The notes under the pieces were generated by a model. That model made no database searches. It was given only the letters and a program-made list of their open reading frames with translations, and was not told the DNA's origin. From Fidelibacterota bacterium (GTDB taxonomy: Bacteria; Fidelibacterota; Fidelibacteria; Fidelibacterales; Fidelibacteraceae), in the NCBI GenBank assembly GCA_030156395.1, contig JASGMP010000002.1:1-64000 (forward strand): a stretch of DNA of 64,000 nt, in the 5' to 3' direction. The position numbers and the translations under genes are program-made. Positions 28,088-35,567 of the stretch are shown in pieces (position 1 is the first letter of the stretch; every line of letters starts with the position of its first letter).

Positions 28088-28705
28088 TTATTCTGTTTCA
28101 GAAGTCGTATAATTCATTGCTGGTTGGGTATTTTCCCGTATATCTTCATAGAAACGACCCATACATACATGGATAAAAGGGACCAGCCACAGGAAGCCGA
28201 TTCCTGCTGTGAGGACGCAAAGTAGGGCCAGGCCCAAAAAACGAAGCCACATGTAAAATAATTTCATTTTATATCCATTCATCATCAAACGGCTTTTCCG
28301 AATAGCCTCCATGGGTTTGATTTCCGGATAATCAACCAGAATAAAATATGTTAATGAATAAGAAAGGGCACATATCACACCTGGAACCACCAGCAAAATG
28401 AAACCGACACCCATGAGTACCATCAGGACAGTATTTACAAGAAAAGCTGTCCCGAAATGGTTAAACCCCTGAAACAGCTGTCCGGCTGAGGCTTCCTGGC
28501 GCCGTGCAAGTGACAATGAGAAGATGGCCGCACCCAGATTGAATGGACCGGCCAGTAATATCCATAGGAGTGAGCCTGATTTATGGGTTCCGTTTAGCGC
28601 ACCGATAATCATCATATAGATGAAAAAAACACCCACAGCAAGTCCCCAACGTCCGGACAGAAGATCCCGCGTTTCACGGATCAACACAACGTTTTCCTTT
28701 ACCAT
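28088..28705 (-). CDS. DUF975-family integral membrane protein
   Basis: 205 residues with about five membrane segments. The DUF975 pattern is clear: GVGFILLVVPGVICALSYSLTYFILVDYPEI, then MEAIRKSRLMMNGYKMKLFYMWLRFLGLALL and LTAGIGFLWLVPFIHVCMGRFYEDI. The family has no established biochemical function. The ATG at 28705 has AGGA ten bases upstream. It lies 64 bases after the EEP gene and 30 before corA. Confidence 0.8.
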   Translation of the reverse strand: MVKENVVLIRETRDLLSGRWGLAVGVFFIYMMIIGALNGTHKSGSLLWILLAGPFNLGAAIFSLSLARRQEASAGQLFQGFNHFGTAFLVNTVLMVLMGVGFILLVVPGVICALSYSLTYFILVDYPEIKPMEAIRKSRLMMNGYKMKLFYMWLRFLGLALLCVLTAGIGFLWLVPFIHVCMGRFYEDIRENTQPAMNYTTSETE

Positions 28706-28769
28706 GTCAGATTTTTCCTATGTTTAAATTTCATTATTTCTATCAATCTACTCTCTACGGTCTCATAAA

Positions 28770-29600
28770 TCAAGATGGAATTTTTTGAGGATATGTCAGA
28801 ATTTCAAAAACCACAACCAGTGGCAGATGATCAGAGGCTGGAGATTGCAGTATCGTACTTTTTACTGGTTTCAGATGAAAATAACTATCCGAATGATCAC
28901 GATAGAAAATATAATCAATACGCCTTTCAGGCGCCTGGGTTGGAAATGTAAATCCGGAGTCATGACCTGTTTCATGCCAGGTATCCAGAAAAGATTGATT
29001 TATTTTTTGGATAGAAGAGCTTTCCGGTATATCATTAAAATCCCCGGCGATCACCAGAGAATATCTAAGAGTATCTGATTTTTTAACAATAGTTGTTGCA
29101 CTTTGCTTCCGTTCCGTATCATCCGGCCGATGATCCAAATGGGTATTCCAAAACGCAATGGTCATCCCCTGACAATGAATCATTGTTTGTAGTAGTCCCC
29201 GTTGTTCACCTTCAAGATATAGTGGAAAATGCTCGTTTGTCCATGATTCAATGGGATAAGCCGACAGGATACCGTTGCCATAACCACCCCCCTGAAATGA
29301 GAGATTTTGTCCGAAAACCCACTCCATGTCCAGTTTTTCTGCAAGGTATTGCATTGTATGAAGGCCCTGGACTCTTTCAGTTTTTACATCCACTTCCTGG
29401 AGAGCTACAAGATCCGCTCCCGATTTCTGGATAAGATCAGCAATCCGGTCCAGATCCAAAACCCCATCCACCCCTTTTCCATGATGTATATTGTAGGTCA
29501 TAATTGTGAGATATTTTGGAGGAACTGTTTCCCGTTTTCCCAACCAAATACAAAAAAACAAGAGTAATAATAGGGTGAAAAAGATGATTGTTCGCTTCAT
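28770..29600 (-). CDS. Endonuclease/exonuclease/phosphatase (EEP) family protein, exported or membrane-anchored
   Basis: 276 residues. A hydrophobic N-terminus (residues 3-20) is a signal or anchor. EEP motifs follow in order: MTYNIHHGKG, ADLVALQEVD (catalytic Glu), WNTHLDHRPDD, VIAGDFNDIPES (Asp and Asn), RIDYIFYR and the final SDHLPLVVVFE. Members cleave phosphodiesters in DNA, RNA, sphingomyelin or inositol lipids; substrate is unknown, but export argues for an extracellular or lipid substrate. No Shine-Dalgarno is seen before the ATG at 29600. The ACTGCCG-type heptamer array lies 24 bases upstream. Confidence 0.9.
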   Translation of the reverse strand: MKRTIIFFTLLLLLFFCIWLGKRETVPPKYLTIMTYNIHHGKGVDGVLDLDRIADLIQKSGADLVALQEVDVKTERVQGLHTMQYLAEKLDMEWVFGQNLSFQGGGYGNGILSAYPIESWTNEHFPLYLEGEQRGLLQTMIHCQGMTIAFWNTHLDHRPDDTERKQSATTIVKKSDTLRYSLVIAGDFNDIPESSSIQKINQSFLDTWHETGHDSGFTFPTQAPERRIDYIFYRDHSDSYFHLKPVKSTILQSPASDHLPLVVVFEILTYPQKIPS

Positions 29601-29623
29601 AAGTGTAAGAATTTACATTTTAA

Positions 29624-29686
29624 AGTCGATAGTCGATAGTCATTAGTCGGCAGTCGGCAGTCGGCAGTTGACAGTCTGTAGTGGAT
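29624..29686 (-). repeat. Tandem heptamer array (AGTCGGC on +, GCCGACT on -)
   Basis: Nine 7-base units on the + strand: AGTCGAT twice, AGTCATT, AGTCGGC three times, AGTTGAC, AGTCTGT, AGTGGAT. It sits immediately upstream of the EEP gene start, and read on that gene's strand it is the same ACTGCCG series as at 107-134 upstream of the DUF1232 gene. Confidence 0.85.
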
Positions 29687-29724
29687 TGATTCGATTGAAT
29701 AGATTGAATAGATTGATTTGATTG
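29684..29724. repeat. Tandem 9-mer array (GATTGATTC/GATTGAATA)
   Basis: Units GATTGATTC, GATTGAATA, GATTGAATA, GATTGATTT and a last GATTG that begins the hairpin element. A further set, GATTGGGGA, GATTGGGGG and degenerate units, runs from 29762 to about 29805 after the hairpin. Confidence 0.8.
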
Positions 29725-29766
29725 CCTGTCCCGTGAAATGAGCGCAGCGTATTTCACAGGGGATTG
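29720..29766. repeat. REP-like hairpin element, copy 1
   Basis: GATTG-CCTGTCCCGTGAAAT, an 11-base loop (GAGCGCAGCGT), ATTTCACAGGG-GATTG. The arms pair over GTGAAAT/ATTTCAC and CCC/GGG with one bulge. The element is flanked on both sides by GATTG, as if set between two 9-mer units. Confidence 0.75.
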
Positions 29767-29815
29767 GGGAGATTGGGGGATTGATTTGATTGGGGGATTG
29801 GATGATTGACCCCTT

Positions 29816-29843
29816 GTCACGCGTCACGCGTTACTCGTCACTT
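29816..29843. repeat. Tandem heptamer array (GTCACGC)
   Basis: Four units: GTCACGC, GTCACGC, GTTACTC, GTCACTT. A related four-unit array is at 39878-39905 in the same orientation. Confidence 0.8.
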
Positions 29844-29851
29844 TTTCAGTC

Positions 29852-29896
29852 GATTGCCTGTCCCGTGAATTTATTGGGATATTTCACAGGGGATTG
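29852..29896. repeat. REP-like hairpin element, copy 2
   Basis: GATTG-CCTGTCCCGTGAAT, loop TTATTGGGAT, ATTTCACAGGG-GATTG. Same ends and orientation as copy 1 at 29720, with a different loop, which suggests selection or copying of the arms. Confidence 0.75.
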
Positions 29897-29927
29897 AATA
29901 GATTGATTTGATTGATTTGATTGATTC
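29892..29927. repeat. Tandem 9-mer array (GATTGATTT)
   Basis: Four units directly after hairpin copy 2: GATTGAATA, GATTGATTT, GATTGATTT, GATTGATTC. Confidence 0.8.
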
Positions 29928-29935
29928 GTCAGGAG

Positions 29936-29987
29936 CGAATCGATACTTACTCATCGAGTAGGCCGCCAGCTGGCGGGTGTATCGAGA
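29936..29987. repeat. Nested palindrome element
   Basis: Outer arms CGATAC/GTATCG (29941-29946 and 29979-29984), inner ACTC-ATC-GAGT, and a perfect 14-base palindrome CCGCCAGCTGGCGG (29963-29976). It looks like a further REP-type element in the island. From about 29990 to 30170 I see only AT-rich non-coding sequence and a GC hairpin (ACCCC/GGGGT near 30106-30116). Confidence 0.6.
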
Positions 29988-30242
29988 TGCCCGTTTCTAA
30001 CTTCTAAATTCTTCAAGATAATTAATGGGATTGGGGATTTTTAAATGCTTTTAACCGGGATTATAAGAAAAATGGGATATATGGTTTCGTTTAGATAGCG
30101 CCCCCCACCCCGGGGGTAAAATACTGCGAAATCCTGCACGAAGCAAGATAATATTAATATTTATATAATTGGATAATGATGAATGATGAATTGAATGATC
30201 CGGGGTGAATAGGGCTCCCAATCAAGATTGAAATTTTCACAG

Positions 30243-30450
30243 GATGAATTGGGTGACGTGGGTCAATGAATGTTCCTAACCTTTACGGTCCAAACTTTGT
30301 TTCTTGCTATTCACACAAATGAATCATGTATAAAAAGGCAGAAGCTGAAAGTTCGCGTTGATTCGCTTCTGATGTACCTATCAAATCAATCATCCCATCG
30401 AATCAATCACCCAATTTTTCAGGTGGGCACACGGGATTACCCTTCACCAC
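30243..30450. repeat. Dispersed ~205-bp repeat, copy A
   Basis: Begins GATGAATTGGGTGACGTGGG and carries the near-identical blocks AAACTTTGTTTCTTGCTATTC, AAATGAATCAT, CAGAAGCTG, GATGTACCTATCAAATCAATC and TTTTTCAGGTGG before ending GATTACCC. Copy B is at 39636-39882. Both are in the same orientation, preceded by GATGAAT units and placed just beyond the 3' end of a minus-strand gene. No convincing frame is shared. Confidence 0.85.
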
Positions 30451-30487
30451 CTCCATTCCAAGGTCCCATTGTACCCTCTTTCCAATG

Positions 30488-32017
30488 CTATTTCACGCCT
30501 TTTCCTACACCACGGAATGCGCAACCGAGTCCCAGATACTGACGTATTTTTGTGTCACTGATAAAATCAGAACAATCGACAATCAGAGGTGTGGTACCTG
30601 TCATCGAAAGGACTTCTTTTGGTTGCAGGTCTTTGTATACTTTATGCCCAACAGCGAAAATAACGACCTCGGCTTCTTTCAGGGCTCCTTTCAGATCGGT
30701 ATATAAAGGGACATTTTCCATTTCAGGCCAAAAATCCACATAGGGATCATGAGCCTTGACTACCGCCCAGGCCTCATTGAGGAATTTCACCAGGGTTGCT
30801 GATGGAGAATGACGTGTATCTCCCAAATCCTCAAGATAAGAGACTCCCAGAACTGTAATTTTAACATCTTTCAAATCAGGGATGACTTCCTGTATGAGTT
30901 CTATGGTGTGAAGAGGCATTGTGTCGTTAATATTGACTGCCTCGATAGCTATATCCAACATATCGTCAATACCAAAAAGGCTTTGCATAGACCAGTTTGC
31001 AAGTACGGGATCTTTGGTCAGGCAATAACCGCCCACGCCCAGACTGGGACGGAGAAGATTGTCATGCGTGCCTTTGCGTTTCCGGATTGCATTCCGGACT
31101 TTAAAAATATCCACCCCGATTTTTTCCGCAAACCGGGCCCATTCCAGGGTAAGGGCAATATTGGTCGCCCGGTAGGAATTTTCCATGACTTTCGCCATTT
31201 CAGATGCATTGGTATCTTCCAATTCTGTCAAGGGAAAGTTTTTCACATCAATCACACGTGACAAAAATTCCTTTGCCCGCTGTTTACTTTTGGCGTTCAC
31301 TCCGGAATACACCCGCCAGAAATCCCGGATGGAACTCACATATCTGGCCCCAGGCATCACCCGTTCGTAGGAATGGGCAATGAGTGGGGGATTTTTTTCA
31401 ATATCCATACCCCGGCGGGTGAATTCTTCCTCCATAATCGGTTTCACAACCCGTTCACAAGTCCCAGGAGGCACCGTGGTTTCCACAAGGACCAGGCAAT
31501 GGGGCTGAATATGCTTTCCAAGATTCCGGATCCCGTCCCTGAAAGCTGCCAGATCGCAAAAACCCTTTTCAGCTTCACCAAAAGCAGGCTTTGTGGCATC
31601 CAGCTGGATATCTACCACCACGACATCTGCCACTTCAAAGGCTTCATTTCTGAATGTAGCCCTGAATGTTTTTTTCTGCGATACTGTAGATTTAAATATC
31701 CGATCCACTTCGGCATCAGATGATTTAACCGGCGGAATACCCCGGTTGATTTTGTGAACTTTCCAATAGGAACGGACAGAAGCCCGCTGTTGGCCATGGA
31801 CAAAATACCAGGGGTCGCCATTCTCATTTTCAGAATCAGCAACGACAGCCGCCATAACACATCCGACAAATCCCATCCCCTGAACAGCCACAATTTCACG
31901 GCCGAGTTTTCGCTGTTCTTCCGTAATCCGTAATACCTCCTCCCGTTCTCTTAATCCCTCTTCTTCGGTTGGAAGCAGAAATTTTTCACCGTCCGGTGAG
32001 ACAGAAAACTTTTGCAT
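30488..32017 (-). CDS. UDP-glucose/GDP-mannose-type nucleotide-sugar dehydrogenase
   Basis: 509 residues, longer than the usual ~430 because of an N-terminal extension of about 40 residues (LPTEEEGLREREEVL) and inserts. The Rossmann motif is AVQGMGFVGCVMAAVVA near 45; VVVVDIQLDATKP, ETTVPPGTCERVV, KVMENSYRATNIALTLEWA and the catalytic Cys in LGVGGYCLTKDP follow, then the C-terminal domain with LGVSYLEDLGDTRHSPS. It oxidises the C6 hydroxyl of a UDP-sugar to the acid, supplying capsule or LPS synthesis. No glycosyltransferases adjoin it, so substrate is open. RBS AAAAGGAG precedes ATG 32017. It ends 38 bases from repeat copy A. Confidence 0.88.
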   Translation of the reverse strand: MQKFSVSPDGEKFLLPTEEEGLREREEVLRITEEQRKLGREIVAVQGMGFVGCVMAAVVADSENENGDPWYFVHGQQRASVRSYWKVHKINRGIPPVKSSDAEVDRIFKSTVSQKKTFRATFRNEAFEVADVVVVDIQLDATKPAFGEAEKGFCDLAAFRDGIRNLGKHIQPHCLVLVETTVPPGTCERVVKPIMEEEFTRRGMDIEKNPPLIAHSYERVMPGARYVSSIRDFWRVYSGVNAKSKQRAKEFLSRVIDVKNFPLTELEDTNASEMAKVMENSYRATNIALTLEWARFAEKIGVDIFKVRNAIRKRKGTHDNLLRPSLGVGGYCLTKDPVLANWSMQSLFGIDDMLDIAIEAVNINDTMPLHTIELIQEVIPDLKDVKITVLGVSYLEDLGDTRHSPSATLVKFLNEAWAVVKAHDPYVDFWPEMENVPLYTDLKGALKEAEVVIFAVGHKVYKDLQPKEVLSMTGTTPLIVDCSDFISDTKIRQYLGLGCAFRGVGKGVK

Positions 32018-32038
32018 GGAAAACTCCTTTTAAATTTC

Positions 32039-32054
32039 CCGGACTGAAGTCCGG
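32039..32054. repeat. Short perfect hairpin between two minus-strand genes
   Basis: CCGGAC-TGAA-GTCCGG (seven-base arms if the loop is read as GA). It lies three bases downstream of the deaminase stop and 22 bases before the nucleotide-sugar dehydrogenase start. No T tract follows, so it is an RNA hairpin or small REP element rather than a standard terminator. Confidence 0.55.
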
Positions 32055-32056
32055 TG

Positions 32057-33334
32057 TTAATTATCTTTATGACGGTGTGGTTTCGAGTTGCTGATTTTCC
32101 ATTTTTCCACCTCTTCTAAAATCGCCTCTTCACCTTCAATTTTCTTGTTTTTCATCAGAAAACGTCCGTTGCAAATGACCGAATCGATACAGGAGGAATC
32201 GGCACTGTACACCATATCAGACACAAGGTGATAACCCGGTACAAGACGCGGATTTTTCAAATCCACAAGAATGGCATCAGCCAGATATCCGACCTCAATC
32301 ACACCGGCATGGAGGCCAAACGCTTCCGCTCCTGCGCGGGTTGCCATGTGAAACACTTTTTCTGCCGGCAACACGGTGACATCCTCCCAGGCATGCTTTG
32401 CCAAAAGGGATGCGGTTTTCATTTCTCCCATCATATCCAGGCAATTATTGGAGGATGCCCCATCGGTCCCTAAAATCACCTGTAAACCTGCTTTTTCAGC
32501 TGCCGGGATATCAAATGATCCATTGCTCAGTTTCATGTTTGATACAGGCATGTGAACCAGGGTCACGCCTTTGCGGAGAAGAATCTCCCGTTCCCTGTCT
32601 GTCAGATGAATCCCATGAGCGGCAATGGTTTTCGGTGTGAGAAGTCCTTTCTTATTCAGATATTCCACCGGTCGGCAGCCATGGATTTTCAGACAATCCT
32701 CTACCTCTTTCTGTGTCTCACTGAGATGAATATGAAAATACAGATCATACTTTTCCAGGATGGAATGAATTGTATCCAGTGTTTCGGGTAAGACACTGTA
32801 AATAGAATGTGCGTTCAGGGATGGAATAAGGAGATCAGGATACGATTTCATGGTCTGCAGAAAGTCATCCCGCTCTTTCTGTTGAGAAAGCCGACTCCCG
32901 GATTCATAGGCATCCAGGGCAATCGGCCCTGTACAGATGCGCATTCCCATATCGGTAGCTGCTTTGATTGCGACCGGGGGATTCCAGTACATATCGTTGA
33001 AAAAAACAGTGCCTGAACGTATCATTTCCAGACAGGCCAAACGGGTTCCTGCTTCAATATGCTTTGGAGTAAATGCAGCTTCGGCAGGCCAGATATAATT
33101 ATTAAGCCATTCGAAGAGGGGCAAATCATCGGCGTACCCCCTTAGAAGTGTCATGGCCGCATGGGTGTGTCCGTTATAAAAAGCCGGGAGAATGGCTTTT
33201 CGGCCATGACATTCCATGATTTCACTGGCAGGTTTTACAATTTTAGGATCAATCTGTTGAATGAAGCCATTTTCAAAATAGACATCAACGATTTCGTCTT
33301 TATAGACAACTTCTTTGATAAGCAATGATGACAT
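32057..33334 (-). CDS. mtaD: Amidohydrolase of the MTA/SAH (adenosine) deaminase group
   Basis: 425 residues. Metal site intact: NGHTHAAMTLLRGYADDLPLFEWL near residue 58 (HxH), HIHLSET around 200, AAHGIHLTD, and LGTDGASSNNCLDMM around 300. EWLNNYIWPAEAAFT is typical of 5'-methylthioadenosine/S-adenosylhomocysteine deaminases and related chlorohydrolase-like enzymes (TrzN/SsnA group). Probable reaction: deamination of MTA or SAH to the inosine analogue, part of purine/methionine salvage. Substrate is inferred and the symbol is tentative. It is the last gene of a minus-strand run from serA, 23 bases after the MauE gene. Confidence 0.8.
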   Translation of the reverse strand: MSSLLIKEVVYKDEIVDVYFENGFIQQIDPKIVKPASEIMECHGRKAILPAFYNGHTHAAMTLLRGYADDLPLFEWLNNYIWPAEAAFTPKHIEAGTRLACLEMIRSGTVFFNDMYWNPPVAIKAATDMGMRICTGPIALDAYESGSRLSQQKERDDFLQTMKSYPDLLIPSLNAHSIYSVLPETLDTIHSILEKYDLYFHIHLSETQKEVEDCLKIHGCRPVEYLNKKGLLTPKTIAAHGIHLTDREREILLRKGVTLVHMPVSNMKLSNGSFDIPAAEKAGLQVILGTDGASSNNCLDMMGEMKTASLLAKHAWEDVTVLPAEKVFHMATRAGAEAFGLHAGVIEVGYLADAILVDLKNPRLVPGYHLVSDMVYSADSSCIDSVICNGRFLMKNKKIEGEEAILEEVEKWKISNSKPHRHKDN

Positions 33335-33357
33335 AATACATCCTGACTATGAGTTAT

Positions 33358-33786
33358 TTATAAATCTGAAGGCACCTTGGATTTTTGGGGCCATAACAGG
33401 TACAAAGCAGCTATAAAGAGACCGGCATTTTCCAAAATTTTCGTCCATCCCACTTTCTGGCTGCCCGGTCCAAAGCATCCACAATTGATATCAAGTCCGC
33501 GAGCCATGGCAATAGCAACCATCAGAATAAAGAATGCCATCAACCCGGCCGAAATCCAGGCGGATGCCCGTTGAAGAAAGGGGACCCAAAGACCGAAACC
33601 AATAAAGAGTTCAAGCATGATAAGCCAGATTGCCAGAATATGAAGGGGCTCAGGCGGGAAAAGCCGGTAATTCATAATATCCCTGACGAAGACATGGGGA
33701 TTGGCCAGTTTAGAAAAACCGCTGACCAGGAATACCACACTGAGAAGAATCAGACAAACAATTTTCAATAACGTATGTGCTTTCAT
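33358..33786 (-). CDS. MauE/DoxX-family membrane protein
   Basis: 142 residues with four membrane helices. LSVVFLVSGFSKLANPHVFVRDIMNY opens as in MauE; LELFIGFGLWVPFLQRASAW and the Cys pair in DINCGCFGPGSQKVGW are family features. MauE of methylotrophs is needed for disulfide formation in methylamine dehydrogenase; wider relatives are thought to act in thiol/disulfide or sulfur chemistry at the membrane. It begins immediately after the rhodanese stop codon, so the two are coupled. Confidence 0.8.
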   Translation of the reverse strand: MKAHTLLKIVCLILLSVVFLVSGFSKLANPHVFVRDIMNYRLFPPEPLHILAIWLIMLELFIGFGLWVPFLQRASAWISAGLMAFFILMVAIAMARGLDINCGCFGPGSQKVGWTKILENAGLFIAALYLLWPQKSKVPSDL

Positions 33787-34296
33787 TCAGAAAGCTTTCC
33801 TTTCCTCTTTTTCTATAGGATTCTCTTTTTCTAACCAGAGTTCCCATCCTCCAAAAAAGTAATAAACTTCCGGAAAGATGAAAGCCAGTTTTTCCGCCAG
33901 ATGTATACTCGACATGCACTCATCTCCGTCACAATAAGTAATGACCCTGTGAATATCCTGCTTTTGTTCCAGGCGGGACAGAGAGGCATCTCCTTCCTCA
34001 TCGGGAATATTCACTGCTCCGGGAATGTGTCCTTTTAGATAAAGCTCCCGGCTTCGGGTATCCACTAATAAGGTACTATCCATGACTCTCAATCTTTGAA
34101 AGGTATTATAATCCACTGCACGTGCCATGCCGGGATTTATCAGCGTATACATTTTGTCGTCCCCTGCAAGTTCCTTTGTCTCAGGAAACAGGGGAAAATC
34201 TGTCATGATAAAATGAAATCCTGTCAGCAGAGTAACAGCTGCAAATATGATGAGAATATCCCGAATGTCTTTCCGGGTCAGTTTAGGCAAATACAT
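33787..34296 (-). CDS. Membrane-anchored rhodanese-domain protein
   Basis: 169 residues. One N-terminal helix (about 12-31, ILIIFAAVTLLTGFHFIM) anchors the protein with the rhodanese domain outside. That domain includes LLVDTRSRELYLKGHIPGAVNIP and the active loop YCDGDECMSS, in which the second Cys occupies the sulfur-accepting position, then FGGWELW. Rhodaneses carry persulfide sulfur. It shares one base (TAATG) with the DUF1015 stop and abuts the MauE gene, suggesting a joint sulfur or redox function. Confidence 0.85.
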   Translation of the reverse strand: MYLPKLTRKDIRDILIIFAAVTLLTGFHFIMTDFPLFPETKELAGDDKMYTLINPGMARAVDYNTFQRLRVMDSTLLVDTRSRELYLKGHIPGAVNIPDEEGDASLSRLEQKQDIHRVITYCDGDECMSSIHLAEKLAFIFPEVYYFFGGWELWLEKENPIEKEERKAF

Positions 34297-35546
34297 TAAT
34301 CATCCAGTGTGTGAATGATCAGTCCACTTCTGAGTTTCGGTTCAAACCAGGTGGATTTCGGCGGCATCAGTTTTCCTGCATCGGCAATGGCCATGAGTTC
34401 TTCCACAGATGTGGGATAAAGTGCAAACGCCACTGCCATATCTCCTGAATCCACACGTTTTTCCAGCTCAGTCAGCCCCCGAATACCCCCCACAAAATCC
34501 ACCCGGTCATCCGTGCGGGGATCTCCGATATTCAGAATAGGAGTTAGCAGATTTCGATGGAGAACCGATACATCCAGGCGTTCCACGGGGTCCGACTCAT
34601 CAAATGTCCCGGGGCGAGCTTTCAACGTATACCATTCCCCCTTCAGATACATGCCTACGCGATGCTTTTCTGTCGGTTTTGCCGCCTGGGCACAACAGAC
34701 TTTTTTTACATCAAATTTTTGGCTTACTTTTTTTAAAAACTCCTTTTCGGACAATCCGTTCAAATCCTTCACAATCCGGTTATAATCAAGAATTTTCAAA
34801 TGGTTATGAGGAAAAAAGACGGCCAGGAACCAATTATATTCTTCTTCTCCAGTGTGTGTGGGATTGGCTTCCCGGCGTTTTTTACCCACCATGGCAGCTG
34901 ATTTGGACCGGTGATGCCCATCTGCTACATAGGCGCAGGGAAGTGCTTCAAAAGCATCCCTCAGAGCTTGAAGAATTTTATGATCTTTAATTATCCAAAG
35001 GGAATGAGTCACTTCATCCGGTGCCGTAAAGTGATACACCGGTTTTTCCTGTCTCACCTTCTCCACAATTCTGTCGATGAAATCACTGGCTTGATATGTC
35101 AGAAAAACCGGTCCGGTATTGGCATTGGTTGTTTCGACGTGCCGGATCCGGTCTTTTTCTTTCTCCTCCCGGGTGAGTTCGTGGATTTTAATGTTTCCTT
35201 CAAGATAATCATCCACATGGACAGCAGCAACCAGGCCATATTGAGTGTGATCCTTCATTTGCTGACCGTACAGATATAACACCGGCTTTTCATCACGGAT
35301 AAGCCATTTTTTTTGTATAAAGTTCCGTAAGTTTTCAGCTGCTTTTTCATAAACCCGGGAATCATAGGGGGAAAGATCTCCGGGCAGGTCAATTTCCGAT
35401 TTTACTACATGGAGGAAAGAATAAGGATTCCCTTCCGCTTCTTTCCGTGCCTCTTCCGAATTCAATACATCATAGGGCTTTGAAGCAATCTTTGCTTCCA
35501 GTCCCGGCTGTGGGCGGAGTCCGCGAAACGGTTTGATACGAACCAT
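34296..35546 (-). CDS. DUF1015-family protein with DGHHR motif
   Basis: 416 residues, normal for DUF1015. Opening MVRIKPFRGLRPQP and KIASKPYDVLNSEEAR-NPYSFLHVVKSE are characteristic. Near residue 210 is CAYVADGHHRSKSAAMVGK, a DGHHR box like that of ParB/sulfiredoxin-fold nucleotide-binding proteins and the archaeal serine kinase SerK. Biochemical role unproven. It lies 21 bases downstream of serA in the same direction; adjacency to serine-pathway genes is, to my knowledge, a recurring context. It overlaps the rhodanese gene by one base. Confidence 0.85.
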   Translation of the reverse strand: MVRIKPFRGLRPQPGLEAKIASKPYDVLNSEEARKEAEGNPYSFLHVVKSEIDLPGDLSPYDSRVYEKAAENLRNFIQKKWLIRDEKPVLYLYGQQMKDHTQYGLVAAVHVDDYLEGNIKIHELTREEKEKDRIRHVETTNANTGPVFLTYQASDFIDRIVEKVRQEKPVYHFTAPDEVTHSLWIIKDHKILQALRDAFEALPCAYVADGHHRSKSAAMVGKKRREANPTHTGEEEYNWFLAVFFPHNHLKILDYNRIVKDLNGLSEKEFLKKVSQKFDVKKVCCAQAAKPTEKHRVGMYLKGEWYTLKARPGTFDESDPVERLDVSVLHRNLLTPILNIGDPRTDDRVDFVGGIRGLTELEKRVDSGDMAVAFALYPTSVEELMAIADAGKLMPPKSTWFEPKLRSGLIIHTLDD

Positions 35547-35567
35547 GGCCCTGACCTCCAGAATTGA

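Noticed and set aside
29597-29827. Overlapping minus-strand frames in the heptamer island
   Set aside because: They are translations of repeats (SIQSIQSNQS) with no ribosome sites.
29684-29927. GATTG-based repeats as a CRISPR array
   Set aside because: Units are 9 bases with no spacers of constant length and no cas genes nearby.
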